From assembly GCA_030041495.1 (NCBI GenBank), contig JASHNT010000074.1, forward strand, positions 1-41,518: a DNA stretch of 41,518 nucleotides, written 5' to 3'. Both the position numbers and the translations under genes were made by a program. The DNA comes from Bryobacteraceae bacterium (lineage in GTDB: Bacteria; Acidobacteriota; Terriglobia; Bryobacterales; Bryobacteraceae). Each line of letters opens with the position of its first letter. Position 1 is the first letter of the stretch. Shown one piece after another: positions 39,380 to 41,518 of the stretch. The notes below the pieces were generated by a model. The model worked only from the letters and a program-made list of their open reading frames with translations, was not told where the DNA came from and made no database searches.

Positions 39380-41518
39380 CTACTGAACCGGCATGTTGGC
39401 GACGACAGACGAGCCCGCCGCCCACTTTCCATTGACAGAACCACCCGCAGTAAGCGGGGCGGTGAAGGTCCCGTTCGATCCGGATTGGACCGGAGTCCAG
39501 TTAACGTCGATTCCGCTCTCGCCGTTGCCGTTGGACAACGAAGCCGCAGTAACCGCGGGCAGTTGGTTCAGGAGGGACGAAGAAATGTTGATGCCTCCCG
39601 TACCGGCGGTTGTAATGCAGACGATTTCGCCGCCGGTCGCCACGCCGTTCACCTGATTCGTAGCGCTGAGAGAAGCGATGACGATATCACTCGAGTTCCC
39701 GCCGCTCCAATTGAGCTGGAGACCGTCGGCGCGCGTGACCACCGATGGCATGTTGCTAACGCTCAGGATCGTGGGCACAACCAGGGTAGAGTTGAACTGC
39801 CCAACGTCGTTACCACCGGCGCCGGAGATCGTGTAGGTGCCGGGCAGGAACTGTCCATTGATCGTAGCCGCGGAGCCCTGGAAGATCAGGCTGTAAATGT
39901 TCTTTTTCTCCGTGATCGAGGTGTTGTTGAGCCCGCTTCCCGAGGGACCAGTCACGGTTACGTTCCCGGCATCGAGATAGGTGGGGTTTATCCCCCCTCC
40001 CGCGGCCGGGTTGGGCCCGGGCAAGGGAATCAACGTGCAGCCGTTCGTAGAGAAGCCGGTGTAGTTGTTCTGTAAGCTCGCGATGGCAGCGAGTTGAAAC
40101 CCGGTGTATCCATAAAACTCGCCGCCCACGGAAGCAAAGCTGAAATTGCCGAGCTGAGGGCTCGAGTTCAACTCCTGCTGTACGCCGAAGTCGCCGTAAG
40201 TCGCAAGGCCGCCCGCGTCGATAGCCTGTAGTTGCGACTCGGTGTAGCCTTGTAGAACACAGGCGTCAGAGCCGGCGGGGGCGATGGAGATGAAAGTACT
40301 TTGGCTGTTGACGCCGTTCACGGTGACGTAAAACGGCTCGATGCAACTCGTAGGAATGCTCGCAGGAAGGGTGAAGACGATTTCGTCCTCGCCCGCGCAG
40401 CATCCGGTGCGTCCGCCGTAAGCCGCAGGGATGGTCACTCCTCCCACGTTAGCCGTGACGGTGACGCCGTGCTGCGTAAAATCGTATCCGTTCCCACCGT
40501 TCGGAGCTGTGTTATCGGCCATGCCGGCCGGCAGCGGGTCCATGCCGGTGAGCCAGGCGACCTCGATCTGGCTCGGATGTGCTGGCGAAATGGTGCTGCC
40601 ATCCACGGTTCCGGTAGTGAAGCGGTTGATGTCGTAAGTCGTAGGCGACGCGGCGTTGTAGTTCTGCACGACGGCCAATCCGCTGCCGCTGGAATCCTGC
40701 GTGACGAGTCCGGGCTTGCTCGCGACGACCTGGGCGGAGAATGGCGCACTGGCCGAGCTCCCGTTGTTAACGGTCACCTGATAAGAACCAGGCTGAACGG
40801 TGGACGGCAATAGAGCGGCGAGCTGGTTTACGCCACCGGCGTTGTAAAGGTAGACCATGTAGGCGCTAATGGCGTTGCCGCCGCCCGCGGGAGCGAACGA
40901 GATCGACACGTTGTCGATCGAGGGGGGTAGCGGATAGGAAGCTTTATCGACTCCGTTTGTACCGGCTCCGCTCGGACTCAAGTTTGTTCCTTTGACGACG
41001 AAAATGCTTCCTTCCGCGATGTTAGCGGTGTAGCTGCCTGCATCGAGAACTGCGGTGATCGTGGGGGAGTTGCCGCCGCCCCCGCCTGGGCTTCCGCCTC
41101 CGGGACTACCGCTGCCCGTGAACGTATCGAACTGGAGCGTGATGGAGCCACCGCTGTTCGCAGTCACCAGCAGTTTCGCAAAGCTTCCGCCTCCGGTCTC
41201 CATGATGAACAGGTTGTTGACAACCAGGCTGCTTGATGGAATCGGGCTTGAGGTAAAAAGTGTCGCCTCGGCCGAAACAATGGCTTGAGTGTAGCTGGGG
41301 AAAAGCACGTTACCGCTGCTGCCGGGAGAATCCGAGCCTTCGGTATAAACGGCGGAGCAATAATAGACCACGAAGCGCCGCGTGAGCGGGGTTTTGTGGC
41401 GGTCGAAAAGTAGACCACCACACTTCAGTTCCAGAACATTACAGATGAGTTGTGTTTGTGGGACACCAGGGGGTGTACAAGGTGGAAGTGTATGCGCGCG
41501 TAAGACGAGCCGTGCAGG
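39380..41518 (-). CDS. Large secreted/surface protein of Solibacter type, 5' end beyond window
   Basis: The frame stays open to the right edge of the window. A GTG at 41371 exists but has neither a ribosome-binding site nor a signal peptide, so the real start is probably outside. The visible part includes a Gly/Ser-rich linker (GSGSPGGGSPGGGGGNSP), then a domain resembling the C-terminal domain recurrent in Solibacter secreted proteins (ITAVLDAGSYTANIAEGSIF, VVKGTNLSPSGAG, LAALLPSTVQPGSYQVTVNN, AVVQNYNAASPTTYDINR, PFYVTVNGVNSQ). An Ig-like tail follows (LQLNWSGGNSSDIVIASLSA ... KWAAGSSVVANMPVQ). Extracellular; function unknown. The hairpin just after the stop and the transposon lie 3' of it. 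Confidence 0.8.
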   Translation of the reverse strand, partial: PARLVLRAHTLPPCTPPGVPQTQLICNVLELKCGGLLFDRHKTPLTRRFVVYYCSAVYTEGSDSPGSSGNVLFPSYTQAIVSAEATLFTSSPIPSSSLVVNNLFIMETGGGSFAKLLVTANSGGSITLQFDTFTGSGSPGGGSPGGGGGNSPTITAVLDAGSYTANIAEGSIFVVKGTNLSPSGAGTNGVDKASYPLPPSIDNVSISFAPAGGGNAISAYMVYLYNAGGVNQLAALLPSTVQPGSYQVTVNNGSSASAPFSAQVVASKPGLVTQDSSGSGLAVVQNYNAASPTTYDINRFTTGTVDGSTISPAHPSQIEVAWLTGMDPLPAGMADNTAPNGGNGYDFTQHGVTVTANVGGVTIPAAYGGRTGCCAGEDEIVFTLPASIPTSCIEPFYVTVNGVNSQSTFISIAPAGSDACVLQGYTESQLQAIDAGGLATYGDFGVQQELNSSPQLGNFSFASVGGEFYGYTGFQLAAIASLQNNYTGFSTNGCTLIPLPGPNPAAGGGINPTYLDAGNVTVTGPSGSGLNNTSITEKKNIYSLIFQGSAATINGQFLPGTYTISGAGGNDVGQFNSTLVVPTILSVSNMPSVVTRADGLQLNWSGGNSSDIVIASLSATNQVNGVATGGEIVCITTAGTGGINISSSLLNQLPAVTAASLSNGNGESGIDVNWTPVQSGSNGTFTAPLTAGGSVNGKWAAGSSVVANMPVQ

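Overview
The window is high-GC bacterial chromosome. The best guess is Acidobacteriota of the Solibacter/Bryobacter type. This rests on long secreted proteins built from putative-Ig repeats, the secreted DUF6152-like and DUF3300 proteins, propeller proteins of the YVTN type, and a serine/threonine-free signalling style rich in SpoIIE-type phosphatases. No rRNA is present, so the placement is inference.

Layout. 1-2716 (minus): end-truncated rpoD behind dnaG, the classic sigma-operon pair. 2813-8246 (mostly minus): a membrane SpoIIE phosphatase, an O-methyltransferase, a tiny Cys-rich protein on the plus strand, then the run fur-like > FHA-GAF-PP2C phosphatase > GT4 glycosyltransferase. 8298-9473 (minus): a secreted protein preceded by a frameshifted DUF6152-like gene. 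9515-11611 (minus): an EF-G paralogue. 11657-15693 (minus): a complete bioB-bioF-bioD-bioA operon. 15817-17810: a degenerate receiver convergent with a PAS-PAS histidine kinase. 18202-18278: tRNA-Arg(TCT). 18380-23002 (plus): a tightly coupled chain of four cell-surface genes ending in a 40-residue membrane peptide. 22997-25628 (minus): recG-rsmD. 25655-26422: fabI. 26428-28115 (minus): a multi-membrane-span/TPR protein broken by a frameshift near its C-terminus. 28125-30222: DinB-like protein divergent from a MutM-like glycosylase, then a NarL-type regulator. 30224-35106: DUF3300 protein, YVTN-type propeller, a cryptic broken small gene, an LPMO-like copper protein, a TlpA-like thioredoxin lipoprotein and a HExxH protein. 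35112-36131 (minus): a parvulin-type PPIase. 39380 to the right edge (minus): a large secreted protein, 5' end outside the window.

The most unusual part is 36196-39321. It is a complete 3.1-kb transposon with imperfect 25-bp terminal inverted repeats and a perfect 8-bp target duplication. Besides an IS1-like zinc-ribbon DDE transposase it carries three uncharacterised passenger genes, a perfect 11-bp GAAA-tetraloop hairpin and a tRNA-like gene. The tRNA-like gene has an 8-bp acceptor stem, a 4-bp T stem, a 6-bp anticodon stem and an enlarged D region, and is followed by a T6 tract. That 8/4 geometry matches the non-canonical 'allo-tRNA' class reported from Acidobacteria, here travelling inside an insertion sequence. 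The sequence that forms the left end of the element recurs directly in front of the transposase, hinting that the passenger block was added to a simpler IS.

Three separate places (near 9295, 26567 and 33245) look like single-base frameshifts in otherwise conserved reading frames. Either several small genes are decaying or the assembly carries indel errors; reads would decide.
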